Assembly (NCBI RefSeq): GCF_900541275.1
Contig: NZ_UQJH01000015.1
Location: 1-37,405, forward strand
Source: an uncultured Porphyromonas sp.
Lineage (GTDB): Bacteria > Bacteroidota > Bacteroidia > Bacteroidales > Porphyromonadaceae
DNA: 37,405 nt
Direction of reading: 5' to 3'
Position 1 is the first letter of the stretch. Each line of letters begins with the position of its first letter. This document shows, piece after piece, positions 23,888 through 31,033 of this stretch. Made by a program: the position numbers and the translations under genes. The notes under the pieces were generated by a model. That model did no database searches, had not been told where the DNA came from, and saw only the letters and a program-made list of their open reading frames with translations.

Positions 23888-25248
23888 CCAAGACAGCAAT
23901 GGATATGAATAAGATACTTAATGCAGCCCTACTGACTGCCCTTACACTCTCCCTGACCCTCCTCCTCGGCTCCTGCAACTGCGGCGTTGACATCCCTGAT
24001 GCTCCCCCTGCGATCACACTTGACCGCACCGAGGTGACCGTCCCTTGTGGCGGGACCGCTCAGGTCATCGTCACGGAAGGGTCGGGAGACTACTCTGTGG
24101 TACTCCCTCAGGTCTCTACCGCCACTGCTGTTACACATGGAGATACGATCATACTCCATGGTAAGGCTGATGGTCAGGTGAGCGGCGTAGTGAGAGACAA
24201 CCAGTCCCGGATGACGGCTCAGCTCAAGGTCTCCGTCACCTCCGCACAGCAGCTCCTACGGCTCTCACAGTATGATGCCGGGCTACCCATCGGCAGCTAC
24301 GTTACCCTGTCGGTACTCTCCGGCAGCGGAGACTACACCGTAGAGGTGGCCGATGAGGCCATTGCCTCCGCCAAGGTAGTACCCTCCGGGATCCGCATCG
24401 TGGGTCTCAAGGAAGGCAACACCACGGTCTCAGTCAAGGATAATGCCACCGGGGCAGTAGGCAAGTGTGAGCTTACCGTCTCTATGAGAGCCTTCAAGCT
24501 CGACCTGCCGGAGCTCCCCCTCACCTTCCCATACGGTGAGAGTCGCATCATCGGCATCCTCAGCGGCAATGGGACCTACAGCGTCAAGAGCGCAGACCCC
24601 GCTATCGCCGGTGTAGAGTATCAGTCGGGGCAGTTTGTCATCACCGGCATCAAGCCCGGCAAGACGACAGTCACCCTGACCGACGACATCTCCGGCGAGA
24701 GCCGGGAGGTGGAGGTGGTCATCACGCTCAAGCCACTCCTCCTTGACTTCCAGGCTGAGATGGTCGAGGTGCTCCAGGGCTACGACACCACCCTCAGGAT
24801 CATCTCCGGCAACGGAGCCTACGAGCTGACCGCTGACGAGGCACTCTTCACTGCTGAGCTGAGAGAGGACCTCATCATCCTTACGCCTAAGAGCAATGGC
24901 GACGGTAAGCTGATCATCAAGGACACGAAGAGCGGGGAGACCAAGGAGCTCACCGTCCGAGTCCGCGACCTGATACACTCCGGTAGGGTCACTCTCACCT
25001 CCGTGTCGATACGTGTGGGAGAGACAGCCAAGATAGAGGTCCTCAACGCGAGTGACTGGGACTACTATATGTGGAGTGTCAAGGACGGGTCACTGGTCTC
25101 GCTCTACACGCGAGGTGGCTGGGGCGAGCCCTTCTCTTGCACTGTCAAGGGTATCAAGCCCGGTAAGACGATCATACAGCTATCTACTAGCGACTGGGGC
25201 AGTGGTGCCAAGGTGATCGAGGAGATCCCGGTCACCGTCACCGAGTAA
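23884..25248 (+). CDS. Four-repeat Ig-like surface lipoprotein
   Basis: Last gene of the SusCD operon, translationally coupled to the endoglycosidase through an ATGA overlap. The 454-aa product has a lipoprotein signal (LLLGSC, Cys 31), with ATG 23902 (MDMNK) as an alternative start. Four Ig-like modules of about 80 aa each show a recurring signature: GSGDYSV (66-72), SGSGDYTV (146-153), SGNGTYSV (227-234) and SGNGAYEL (308-315), with GxxxGxTTVxxxD in most of them. A C-terminal unit is aromatic-rich (DWDYYMWSV). Such BIG/BACON-like strings usually extend a binding face away from the membrane; a glycan- or mucin-binding role is an inference. Confidence 0.75.
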   Translation: MTKTAMDMNKILNAALLTALTLSLTLLLGSCNCGVDIPDAPPAITLDRTEVTVPCGGTAQVIVTEGSGDYSVVLPQVSTATAVTHGDTIILHGKADGQVSGVVRDNQSRMTAQLKVSVTSAQQLLRLSQYDAGLPIGSYVTLSVLSGSGDYTVEVADEAIASAKVVPSGIRIVGLKEGNTTVSVKDNATGAVGKCELTVSMRAFKLDLPELPLTFPYGESRIIGILSGNGTYSVKSADPAIAGVEYQSGQFVITGIKPGKTTVTLTDDISGESREVEVVITLKPLLLDFQAEMVEVLQGYDTTLRIISGNGAYELTADEALFTAELREDLIILTPKSNGDGKLIIKDTKSGETKELTVRVRDLIHSGRVTLTSVSIRVGETAKIEVLNASDWDYYMWSVKDGSLVSLYTRGGWGEPFSCTVKGIKPGKTIIQLSTSDWGSGAKVIEEIPVTVTE

Positions 25249-25264
25249 CCCCTTCCTATTCCCG

Positions 25265-25317
25265 ATGAGAAACGGGGGTGTGCCGAGATGATCTCTCAGC
25301 ACATCCCCGTTTCTCAT
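25265..25317 (+). terminator. Large hairpin closing the SusCD operon
   Basis: ATGAGAAACGGGG pairs perfectly with CCCCGTTTCTCAT, and inner TGTGC/GCACA and GAGA/TCTC stems extend it. No long T-run follows. It separates the plus-strand operon from the convergent minus-strand lysis-like operon and may terminate both. Confidence 0.7.
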
Positions 25318-25345
25318 TCCTCTTAGGGATTGCTGATGCGAGGTG

Positions 25346-25546
25346 CTACTCTCCTTTGTTGCGGTAAACGTAGTCGATGCCTACGAGCCCGCCCACGAAG
25401 GTCATCACCTCGCCGTAGGCTACCAGCACGCTGGAGTCAATGATCCCCTGAGGGGGCATCCAGAGGGAGGTGAAGAGCAGGTTCAGGCCACTGGCGCAGA
25501 GCATAGAGGCCCATATCAGTCGGAATCGGTTGTTTCTTTCATTCAT
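25346..25546 (-). CDS. Small two-helix membrane protein, holin-like
   Basis: A 66-aa protein with two predicted membrane helices (about residues 8-29, starting FRLIWASMLCASG, and 39-61, SSVLVAYGEVMTFVGG to DYVY) and a short charged tail YRNKGE. I chose ATG 25546 (MNERNNRFRL) over ATG 25576 because it overlaps the stop of the upstream spanin-like gene in an ATGA junction. It is last in the order amidase, spanin-like, this gene. Size, topology and company fit a class II-type holin, but no family is recognised with certainty, and a plain membrane anchor or antitoxin-like role is possible. Confidence 0.6.
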   Translation of the reverse strand: MNERNNRFRLIWASMLCASGLNLLFTSLWMPPQGIIDSSVLVAYGEVMTFVGGLVGIDYVYRNKGE

Positions 25547-25968
25547 AGTCGTATTGCATGGATTAGTCGTCGCCATAGCATTGTGAGCAGCATCGCCACC
25601 ATTAGGCCCATCCCGAGACCTACCATAAAGGTCCGGACGGGAGAGGTGCCTCGGCGACTTAATGGTTGCTCTATAGTTGTCTCCCTCTTCTCTTGCGTCG
25701 CTTTGGTCTTCCCCATCTGCTTGGTGACCTGATGCCTTGCCAGCACTACCTTTTGCTTCTTAGGCGCCACAGACCTCAGCAGGGTATCGAGAGGAGTGGG
25801 AGGGGCATTGTCCCACCACTCGATCGTCACGGTGTCCCGGAGGTCCGTATTTGTGATCTCTCTCACCTCATGCTGCACCGCTGTCTGTAGCGTTTTCTCT
25901 CTGCTCTTGCAGCTAACCATCAGGCACAGCAGGAGTAGGAGGGCGATGCTCACTCTGAGATGACCCAT
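25543..25968 (-). CDS. Lipoprotein with C-terminal membrane helix, unimolecular-spanin-like
   Basis: A 141-aa protein with a lipoprotein signal peptide (LLLLLCLMVSC, Cys 20) and a single strong C-terminal membrane helix (about 113-132, TFMVGLGMGLMVAMLLTMLW) followed by RRLIHAIRL. The roughly 90 residues between them are charged and span-like. Lipid anchor at one end and inner-membrane helix at the other is the topology of unimolecular spanins such as T1 gp11, which disrupt the outer membrane at the end of phage lysis. The residues after the cysteine (KSREKT) are basic rather than acidic, so it should stay on the periplasmic side, as a spanin would. It overlaps the amidase gene by 19 bases. 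No sequence family is recognised; the call rests on topology and neighbours. Confidence 0.6.
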   Translation of the reverse strand: MGHLRVSIALLLLLCLMVSCKSREKTLQTAVQHEVREITNTDLRDTVTIEWWDNAPPTPLDTLLRSVAPKKQKVVLARHQVTKQMGKTKATQEKRETTIEQPLSRRGTSPVRTFMVGLGMGLMVAMLLTMLWRRLIHAIRL

Positions 25969-26522
25969 GACTTATTGTAGAGCTTGGCGTCAAAGCAGGG
26001 ACAGAGCTTGGTCCACTCGTCCGGCGTGATGATCCCGTCGTGGTTTCGGTCTCGCGACAGGTCCCGGTGACCCACGACGTAGGCATCGGGGTAGAGTTCC
26101 AGCAGACGGTGGATCAGCTGTGTCAGCGCCTGTCGCTGCATCGGTGTGCGAGTGTCGGCAGGCACGTACTTATGGTCCAGCCCGCCCTCGTAGCAGATGC
26201 CTATGGAGCGCCTGTTGAAGCCCCTCACGTGGGCACCGGGTAGCTCTACGGGACGCATACCATACAGCGATCCGTCCTTCGTGATGTAGTAGTGGTACCC
26301 GCACCCCCTAAATCCCCGCTGTACGTGGTCCCGGATCAGCTGCTCGGGGGAGTAGTTGTCGCAGTTGCGTGTGGCGCTGCAGTGGATCACCAAGAGGTGG
26401 ATGGCTCTCTCAGCGCGCCTGATCTCCTCCGGTCGGGTGAGTAGTGTGGGCCCACCATAGTCCTCCATAGGGTCGGGGGAAAATTTATCGGTTGCTACGG
26501 GTGTGGTGTGTACTTGTGTCAT
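25950..26522 (-). CDS. N-acetylmuramoyl-L-alanine amidase (Amidase_2), endolysin-like
   Basis: Zinc amidase that cleaves the bond between MurNAc and the peptide stem of peptidoglycan. In 190 aa it shows VIHCSAT with zinc ligand His 47, GHRDL with His 152 and CPCFD with Cys 174 (CPxFD), the T7-lysozyme-type ligand set. Between the last two ligands lies DRNHDGIITPDE (158-169), which fits an EF-hand loop: D158, N160, D162, G163, I165, E169. No signal peptide is seen, so export would need a holin or a non-classical route, as for phage endolysins. The spanin-like and holin-like genes overlap in series behind it, and an HU-like gene lies 117 bases ahead. A remnant prophage endolysin or a domesticated cell-lysis enzyme are the main options. 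Confidence 0.9.
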   Translation of the reverse strand: MTQVHTTPVATDKFSPDPMEDYGGPTLLTRPEEIRRAERAIHLLVIHCSATRNCDNYSPEQLIRDHVQRGFRGCGYHYYITKDGSLYGMRPVELPGAHVRGFNRRSIGICYEGGLDHKYVPADTRTPMQRQALTQLIHRLLELYPDAYVVGHRDLSRDRNHDGIITPDEWTKLCPCFDAKLYNKSWVISE

Positions 26523-26557
26523 ATGGCTTGTCTTGCTATAATGTGTGTTACTGTAGT

Positions 26558-26588
26558 GGTGAGGCGAGGAGGTGTCACCCTCCTCACC
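26558..26588 (-). terminator. Hairpin between HU-like and amidase genes
   Basis: GGTGAGG and CCTCACC arms with further pairing GGAGG/CCTCC inside. There is no T-run on the minus strand. It could attenuate read-through from the HU-like gene into the amidase operon or stabilise an mRNA end. Confidence 0.35.
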
Positions 26589-26639
26589 CCTGTGAGCCCT
26601 ACTGGTGGGTGGACTCAGGACCCTTCAGCGAGAGTGGTG

Positions 26640-27125
26640 TCACAGCCCGCCATTGCCCGACTCCTTATTCTCCTTAGGCGTCACGCTCTCGGCAGGCTTC
26701 TCATTGGCCTCCTCTGCCTTCTTCTTCTCGGCGATGAGGGAGCTGAAGCTCCGCACCGGCACGGTAGCCATCTCCGCCAGCATGATCGGGCTGGGCGTGT
26801 AGCGTATGTGGACCTTCTTCACATTGCTTGAGGTGAAGTCCTTCTCCGTTGCGGCCGCCTTGCTGCGGAAGCGTAGGGCAAAGGAGCCCAGCTCGCCCAG
26901 GCGCACGGAGAGTCCCTGTGAGAGGTACTCCAGCACCACCTCCGGCAGTACGGTGAGGACGGCGTTGACGTCCGCGCGGTGGACGGTAGATCGCACAGAG
27001 ATGCTCTTGGCGATCTGGTGGAGAGGGACGACGCCCATCATACGCGAGGTGGCGACAGCCACGCGGGGCATCTTGGCGTTAGGGATGGAGTTCTTGCGCT
27101 CAGTTACACTGTAGATAAATGCCAT
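26640..27125 (-). CDS. HU-like DNA-binding protein (HU-HIG type)
   Basis: A 161-aa relative of the histone-like HU/IHF fold found in Bacteroidota. Residues about 1-125 carry the HU-like core (HRADVNAVLTVLPEVVLEYL, then LGELGSFALRF, then KKVHIRYTPSPIM), and the C-terminal 35 residues are Lys/Glu-rich and probably disordered. It would bind DNA without much sequence preference. Its divergent neighbour is a DUF4248 protein and behind it lies the amidase operon. From memory, this trio (DUF4248, HU-like, amidase) is common in Bacteroides genomes near surface-polysaccharide genes; its joint function is not established. The ATG at 27125 follows a T-rich leader. Confidence 0.88.
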   Translation of the reverse strand: MAFIYSVTERKNSIPNAKMPRVAVATSRMMGVVPLHQIAKSISVRSTVHRADVNAVLTVLPEVVLEYLSQGLSVRLGELGSFALRFRSKAAATEKDFTSSNVKKVHIRYTPSPIMLAEMATVPVRSFSSLIAEKKKAEEANEKPAESVTPKENKESGNGGL

Positions 27126-27287
27126 AATTGATTTTTGTATTGCAAAGTAGATGAATAATTAATAGACGATTCGCCGCTCCTCTTCGGCACCCGAACGAGC
27201 GGGCTTCTCTCCTCCTCACAGTAGCGTCTGCAGCCGCACTGATCTCTCGGAGGCTATGATCGGAGAGGGTTGTCGGTGATCGTGATG

Positions 27288-27295
27288 CAAAAGTA
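27288..27295 (-). promoter_or_regulatory. Possible -7 box for the HU-like/amidase side
   Basis: On the minus strand TACTTTTG matches TAnnTTTG and would give a leader of about 160 nt before the HU-like ATG. The long leader contains a CTTCGG-type hairpin region near 27175-27210. The spacing to any -33 element is unclear. Confidence 0.35.
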
Positions 27296-27363
27296 CGATC
27301 CCCCTCAGGGGTGATTGTCTCTTAGTATCGCCTTCTGTCTCGTCGAGGAAAAAATGGTCAAGT

Positions 27364-27395
27364 TTTGCGCGTTGGATGAATAATGCATACCTTTG
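27364..27395 (+). promoter_or_regulatory. Promoter of the DUF4248 gene
   Basis: TTTG (27364-27367) and TACCTTTG (27388-27395) are separated by 20 bases, matching the Bacteroidota -33/-7 layout; ATG follows 21 nt after the -7 box. This is the most complete promoter in the window. Confidence 0.65.
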
Positions 27396-27416
27396 CAATA
27401 TCTCGGTAACTAAACT

Positions 27417-27725
27417 ATGACAGAAGAAAAACAACAACAACATTCGGAGCCAATGCTCAGCACCTCCGATCTCCGACTGCTGGAGGAGATTAAGAGCTGG
27501 GAACCTCTCAAGGGGGACCTGGGCGGCATCGTTCCCGTCAAGCAGGTAGCGCTTCAGTACTACCCCGACTACCATCCGCAGAGCGCCTCGAGGGCGCTCC
27601 GTATGTCTATCAAGAGCTATCCGCTGCTCAGCCATGCCCTATCCTTAGTCGGCTGGACCAGTCCCAAGCGAAACTTCACCCCTCGACAGACTGCCGTCCT
27701 CGCACACTACCTCGGCACCCCATAG
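27417..27725 (+). CDS. DUF4248-family protein
   Basis: A 102-aa soluble protein of unknown function. The DUF4248 pattern is visible from about residue 40: VKQVALQYYPDYHPQSASRA, then an alpha-helical stretch, then NFTPRQTAVLAHYLGTP at the C-terminus, in which FTPRQ and LG.P are typical. The first 20 residues are Gln-rich and variable. It has its own clear promoter and is transcribed away from the HU-like/amidase operon with 291 bases between the starts. The compact helical design suggests DNA or protein binding, perhaps regulation of the divergent operon, but this is an inference. Confidence 0.75.
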   Translation: MTEEKQQQHSEPMLSTSDLRLLEEIKSWEPLKGDLGGIVPVKQVALQYYPDYHPQSASRALRMSIKSYPLLSHALSLVGWTSPKRNFTPRQTAVLAHYLGTP

Positions 27726-28278
27726 CCGTCCACCACGCCTATATATAAGGACCAAAAGACCATCTGCGCTGTCACCCTTGAGCTCATCCTCGATCGTGGC
27801 AGCGCAGCTCGCATATCCTGTGAGGCTCATTCCCTGAGAGCTAAGTCTCTCTTAATGACCCAATGATAAGTCGCACATTATGTAGGGGTAGAGTTCAAGC
27901 ATATGAGCGAAGCCCAAGAAAGATGTGACCAACGGACTGCTACACCGCTACAGCCTTTCTGACTATTCACTGTGGAGGTTTGATATGATTGCTTAGGTGG
28001 TATGTGATTTTTCTAAGGTACTCTCGAGAAAATTTACTACCATTGTACACTTGCCTAAGCCAGACGGGATAGCTGCCGGGACTGTGTCATCACATGTGAC
28101 GTGATGAGGTGGACTCTTCCTCTCGCGATGCCCGCTCTTAGGTGGGGAGTGCCTCAGCAGGGAGGCACCAGATCATACTTAATCACATTAGTCAGCAGAC
28201 ATGAGGTATGCCACCAATTGTTCGGCTTGAGTCACGCCGTAGCGAAGAGGTACAGACCTATGAGTAACATCAGCTATT
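27726..28278. other. Gap between DUF4248 gene and first receptor
   Basis: About 550 bases with no convincing gene, tRNA or promoter box. An inverted repeat lies at its left (27764-27807) and a short CATCAC/GTGATG pair at 28088-28106. An open frame at 28101-28292 has poor composition and is not called. Confidence 0.6.
27764..27807 (+). terminator. Inverted repeat after the DUF4248 gene
   Basis: CTGCGCTGTCAC pairs with GTGGCAGCGCAG with one bulge, loop of about 20 bases, 40 bases after the stop. There is no T-run, so it is a possible factor-dependent terminator or mRNA end. Confidence 0.4.
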
Positions 28279-30606
28279 ATGAAAACCATTGATCAGATCC
28301 GATGGGTGATCGTCCTGCTTTCTCCATGGATCGCCCTCTCTACCGCAAGCGCACAGGAGATCCGAGGTGTTACCCTTCGTGAGGATGGCAGCCCTGTCCC
28401 CTACGTGGGTGTCGTCCTCCGCACGACAGCCGACTCTACCCTCATAGCCGGCACCTATAGCGATGAGAAGGGGCGCTTTGTGCTGACACCAAGTGGAGAC
28501 TACCCGGAGGGTGTCCCTCTCAGTCTCTACTGCTCAGCGATCGGCTACGAGTCCCGCACGCTGCCTGTCACGCGCCTCGATGAGACGATCAGGATAGTAC
28601 TCCGAGAACAGTCTGAGACCCTCTCAGAGACGGTGGTCATCGGAAGCCGTATCAAGCGAAGTGCTGCAGGGTACGTGGCGCAGGTCAGCGATGACCTGAT
28701 CACCAAGGGGGTCAATATCGACAAAACGCTCACGTTCCTCCCCGGCATCACCCATAATCCCACGGGGTACTATCTGAATGGTATGCCTATTGCTCAATTC
28801 TATATCGATGATCGCAAGGCATCCGTCAGTGAGCTGGAGACAATCCCCGGAAGTATGGTACAGTCCATCGAGGTCTCCTTCATCGACCGTACCGGGGTGG
28901 AGAAGACCGGAAGTGTCGTGCACATCCGCCTGAAGGCTCCGGAGATAGGTGGCTACTATGGGAACGTGCGCACTCAAGCCATTGCCAGGGGAAAGTACTT
29001 TGACGGGATCTACCCAGGGGCGATACTCAACCTCCGCAAGGGGAAGACAGAGGTCTATGCCAACGTCAGCGGGTTCTATAGTTATGACAGAAACAAGCAG
29101 AGAGACGACACCGACTGGACAAGTGGGAAGTACCTCCACACCATTACGACCCAAAAGGGGAAAAATGCCGGGATTAACTCCGAGCTAAATGTGAATTACA
29201 ACTTCACTGACGAGCATCGTCTCGGGGCTGTGATCTCAGCATCCTATGGTAAGTGGGGTCTCCGGTCAGAGGAAGTGAATAGCTCGAGCGACAGCGCTCA
29301 CGAGTATGGTGCCTCGACGACCGGGGATAGTCATCGCACCATATGGCAGGGGAGGCTGAAGTACAGCTACACCCCCAAGAGCAATAAGTTTGACATCCAG
29401 ACGTGGGCAGAGATCCTAAGCAGAGATCGCGATATGAGTAAGCGGTACAGTGCTCCGTCCCGTATCGGCAGTGGCGACGAGGATCTGCACCAAGATACTA
29501 AAATGTGGGAGCTGGTCGCCACCTCATCACAGAGATGGAGTGAACGTCTCTCCTCCGATATTGCGCTCGTGCTGAAAGGGTCACGGGAGCAGATCCTCTC
29601 TCAGTCCACACTCCACCGGAGGCAGGAGGCAAGTACAGCGGCTCTGGTCCAGAATCCCTATCTCATGGCGGGAGTCTCCTATGACTTAGAGCAGCTGTCA
29701 CTCTCCGGACGACTCTCGTACCAGGGCTCTTTCGTGACGTATGAGGATCGGGAGAGCGAGGTCGTCAGCCACCACAATACTCAGGGACCGGAGGTGAATG
29801 TCAGCAGCTCCTATTACTTTGACCCTAAGAGGGAGAGTGGTCTGACTCTACGTTATGCCCATAGGGTCTACACCTTTAATTACGGTATGATCAATTCGAC
29901 CAAGACCTGGCAGGATCGATACCACTACTATATGGGCAATCCCGATATCAAGGCTCCCACGGATGATGACATCAGACTTTCCGGGAACTATCGCAACCTC
30001 GTCAATGCATGGATCGGTTACTCGGTGGAGACGAATCCGGTCACCGTGGGGACATTCATCGACCCGGATCACCCTGAGCTCTCCTACACCACTCCCGTCA
30101 ACGGTGAAACGGAGCGGTGGTGGAACTTTGGTCTCCAGGCAAGCTATAGACCGGCTTCTTGGTGGCAGACCCGGCTGAATCTCAATGGTGGGATCGGAAG
30201 ACAGTGGGGTGAGATAACGCCGGGAGAGAAGATCAGTGTCCTCAGCAAGCGTCTCTGGGCTGACTGGAACCACAACATCTCCCTCCCCCGGGACTGGTCA
30301 CTCTTTGCCATGCTCTACTGTGAGCCGACTTACCGAACCTATAATCAAAAGTATGTTGCTGTCTATGGACTTGACACAAGTGTCACAAAGAGAATAACGC
30401 CGACCATAGAGGTTTCCCTCTATGCTTCCTATGGAAACTTGCGAATACTTCACACCTACCTGACAGACGCAGTGCAGACCTATGAGAACCTCATCCCCAC
30501 ACCCTATGTCTCACTGACCCTCCGATGGAGCTTCCGCAAGGGCCGAGATGTCAACGTCCGTCGCGAGTACACCACTCAGAGGTATCAAGGCTGGCAGCCC
30601 CGCTGA
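28279..30606 (+). CDS. TonB-dependent-receptor-like outer-membrane protein 1
   Basis: A 775-aa outer-membrane beta-barrel protein. A signal peptide ends near STASAQ, a carboxypeptidase-regulatory-like domain covers about 28-110 (GVTLREDGSPVPYVGVVLRT, GTYSDEKGRFVLTPSG), then a short plug-like part (SETVVIGSRIKRSAAGY, LPGITHNPTGYYLNGMPI) and a barrel of the outer-membrane beta-barrel family type. It is shorter than SusC proteins, has no SusD partner and lacks the SusC VTALG motif. The substrate is unknown. A paralogue follows at 31034, separated by a fragment gene. No promoter box was found in front. Confidence 0.85.
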   Translation: MKTIDQIRWVIVLLSPWIALSTASAQEIRGVTLREDGSPVPYVGVVLRTTADSTLIAGTYSDEKGRFVLTPSGDYPEGVPLSLYCSAIGYESRTLPVTRLDETIRIVLREQSETLSETVVIGSRIKRSAAGYVAQVSDDLITKGVNIDKTLTFLPGITHNPTGYYLNGMPIAQFYIDDRKASVSELETIPGSMVQSIEVSFIDRTGVEKTGSVVHIRLKAPEIGGYYGNVRTQAIARGKYFDGIYPGAILNLRKGKTEVYANVSGFYSYDRNKQRDDTDWTSGKYLHTITTQKGKNAGINSELNVNYNFTDEHRLGAVISASYGKWGLRSEEVNSSSDSAHEYGASTTGDSHRTIWQGRLKYSYTPKSNKFDIQTWAEILSRDRDMSKRYSAPSRIGSGDEDLHQDTKMWELVATSSQRWSERLSSDIALVLKGSREQILSQSTLHRRQEASTAALVQNPYLMAGVSYDLEQLSLSGRLSYQGSFVTYEDRESEVVSHHNTQGPEVNVSSSYYFDPKRESGLTLRYAHRVYTFNYGMINSTKTWQDRYHYYMGNPDIKAPTDDDIRLSGNYRNLVNAWIGYSVETNPVTVGTFIDPDHPELSYTTPVNGETERWWNFGLQASYRPASWWQTRLNLNGGIGRQWGEITPGEKISVLSKRLWADWNHNISLPRDWSLFAMLYCEPTYRTYNQKYVAVYGLDTSVTKRITPTIEVSLYASYGNLRILHTYLTDAVQTYENLIPTPYVSLTLRWSFRKGRDVNVRREYTTQRYQGWQPR

Positions 30607-30665
30607 GTTGGTCGTCTGCGGCTGTCTGGTGTCGATCAGAGAGGTGATTTAGTCACGTTTTTCTC

Positions 30666-30673
30666 TACATTTG
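30666..30673 (+). promoter_or_regulatory. Possible -7 box before the truncated gene
   Basis: TACATTTG matches TAnnTTTG about 103 bases before ATG 30777. It could drive the fragment gene and the second receptor as one message. Confidence 0.4.
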
Positions 30674-30776
30674 TCGAGTACTTGATCTAGTGATAATCAC
30701 GTGTGGGCACTGCATCAGTTTGAAGAAGAATAGACGCTTTTATAACGTTCAATCATATTTTTGTTACTATCATATT

Positions 30777-31022
30777 ATGAGAAGATTACTATGGTCGGCA
30801 GTTATTGCCGTATGTCTCGCCACCCCTCTCTCGGGGCGAGCTCAGGTAGTATTCTTGGATGATGTGACGTCATCCCCCATATCGGAGGTTGTGCTGATGG
30901 GTGGAGATGGACACCTGATCGGGCTATCCGACCGAGGGGGCAGGGTACTGCTGGATAGCTATCCGTCCGGTGTGCATGAAAGAGCATATAGAGGAGGAGA
31001 TACATCAGTACATTCACTCTGA
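30777..31022 (+). pseudogene. Truncated secreted protein, start of a regulatory-like domain
   Basis: 81 codons that begin with a good signal peptide (MRRLLWSAVIAVCLATPLSGRA) followed by VVFLDDVTSSPISEVVLMGGDGHLIGLSDRGGRVLL, the opening strands of a carboxypeptidase-regulatory-like domain. After DSYPSG the reading turns into unrelated sequence and stops 12 bases before the second receptor. The other frame there reads MKEHIEEEIHQYIHSELS-stop. I infer the 5' remnant of a TonB-receptor or regulatory-domain protein, possibly cut by deletion or a frameshift; a real small secreted protein cannot be excluded. The open frame extends up to 30690 but those codons lack a signal peptide and are not used. 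Confidence 0.5.
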
Positions 31023-31033
31023 ATTGTCTTGAT

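Noticed and set aside
28101..28292. 63-codon open frame before receptor 1
   Set aside because: No family similarity, no promoter, overlaps the receptor start; composition is not protein-like.
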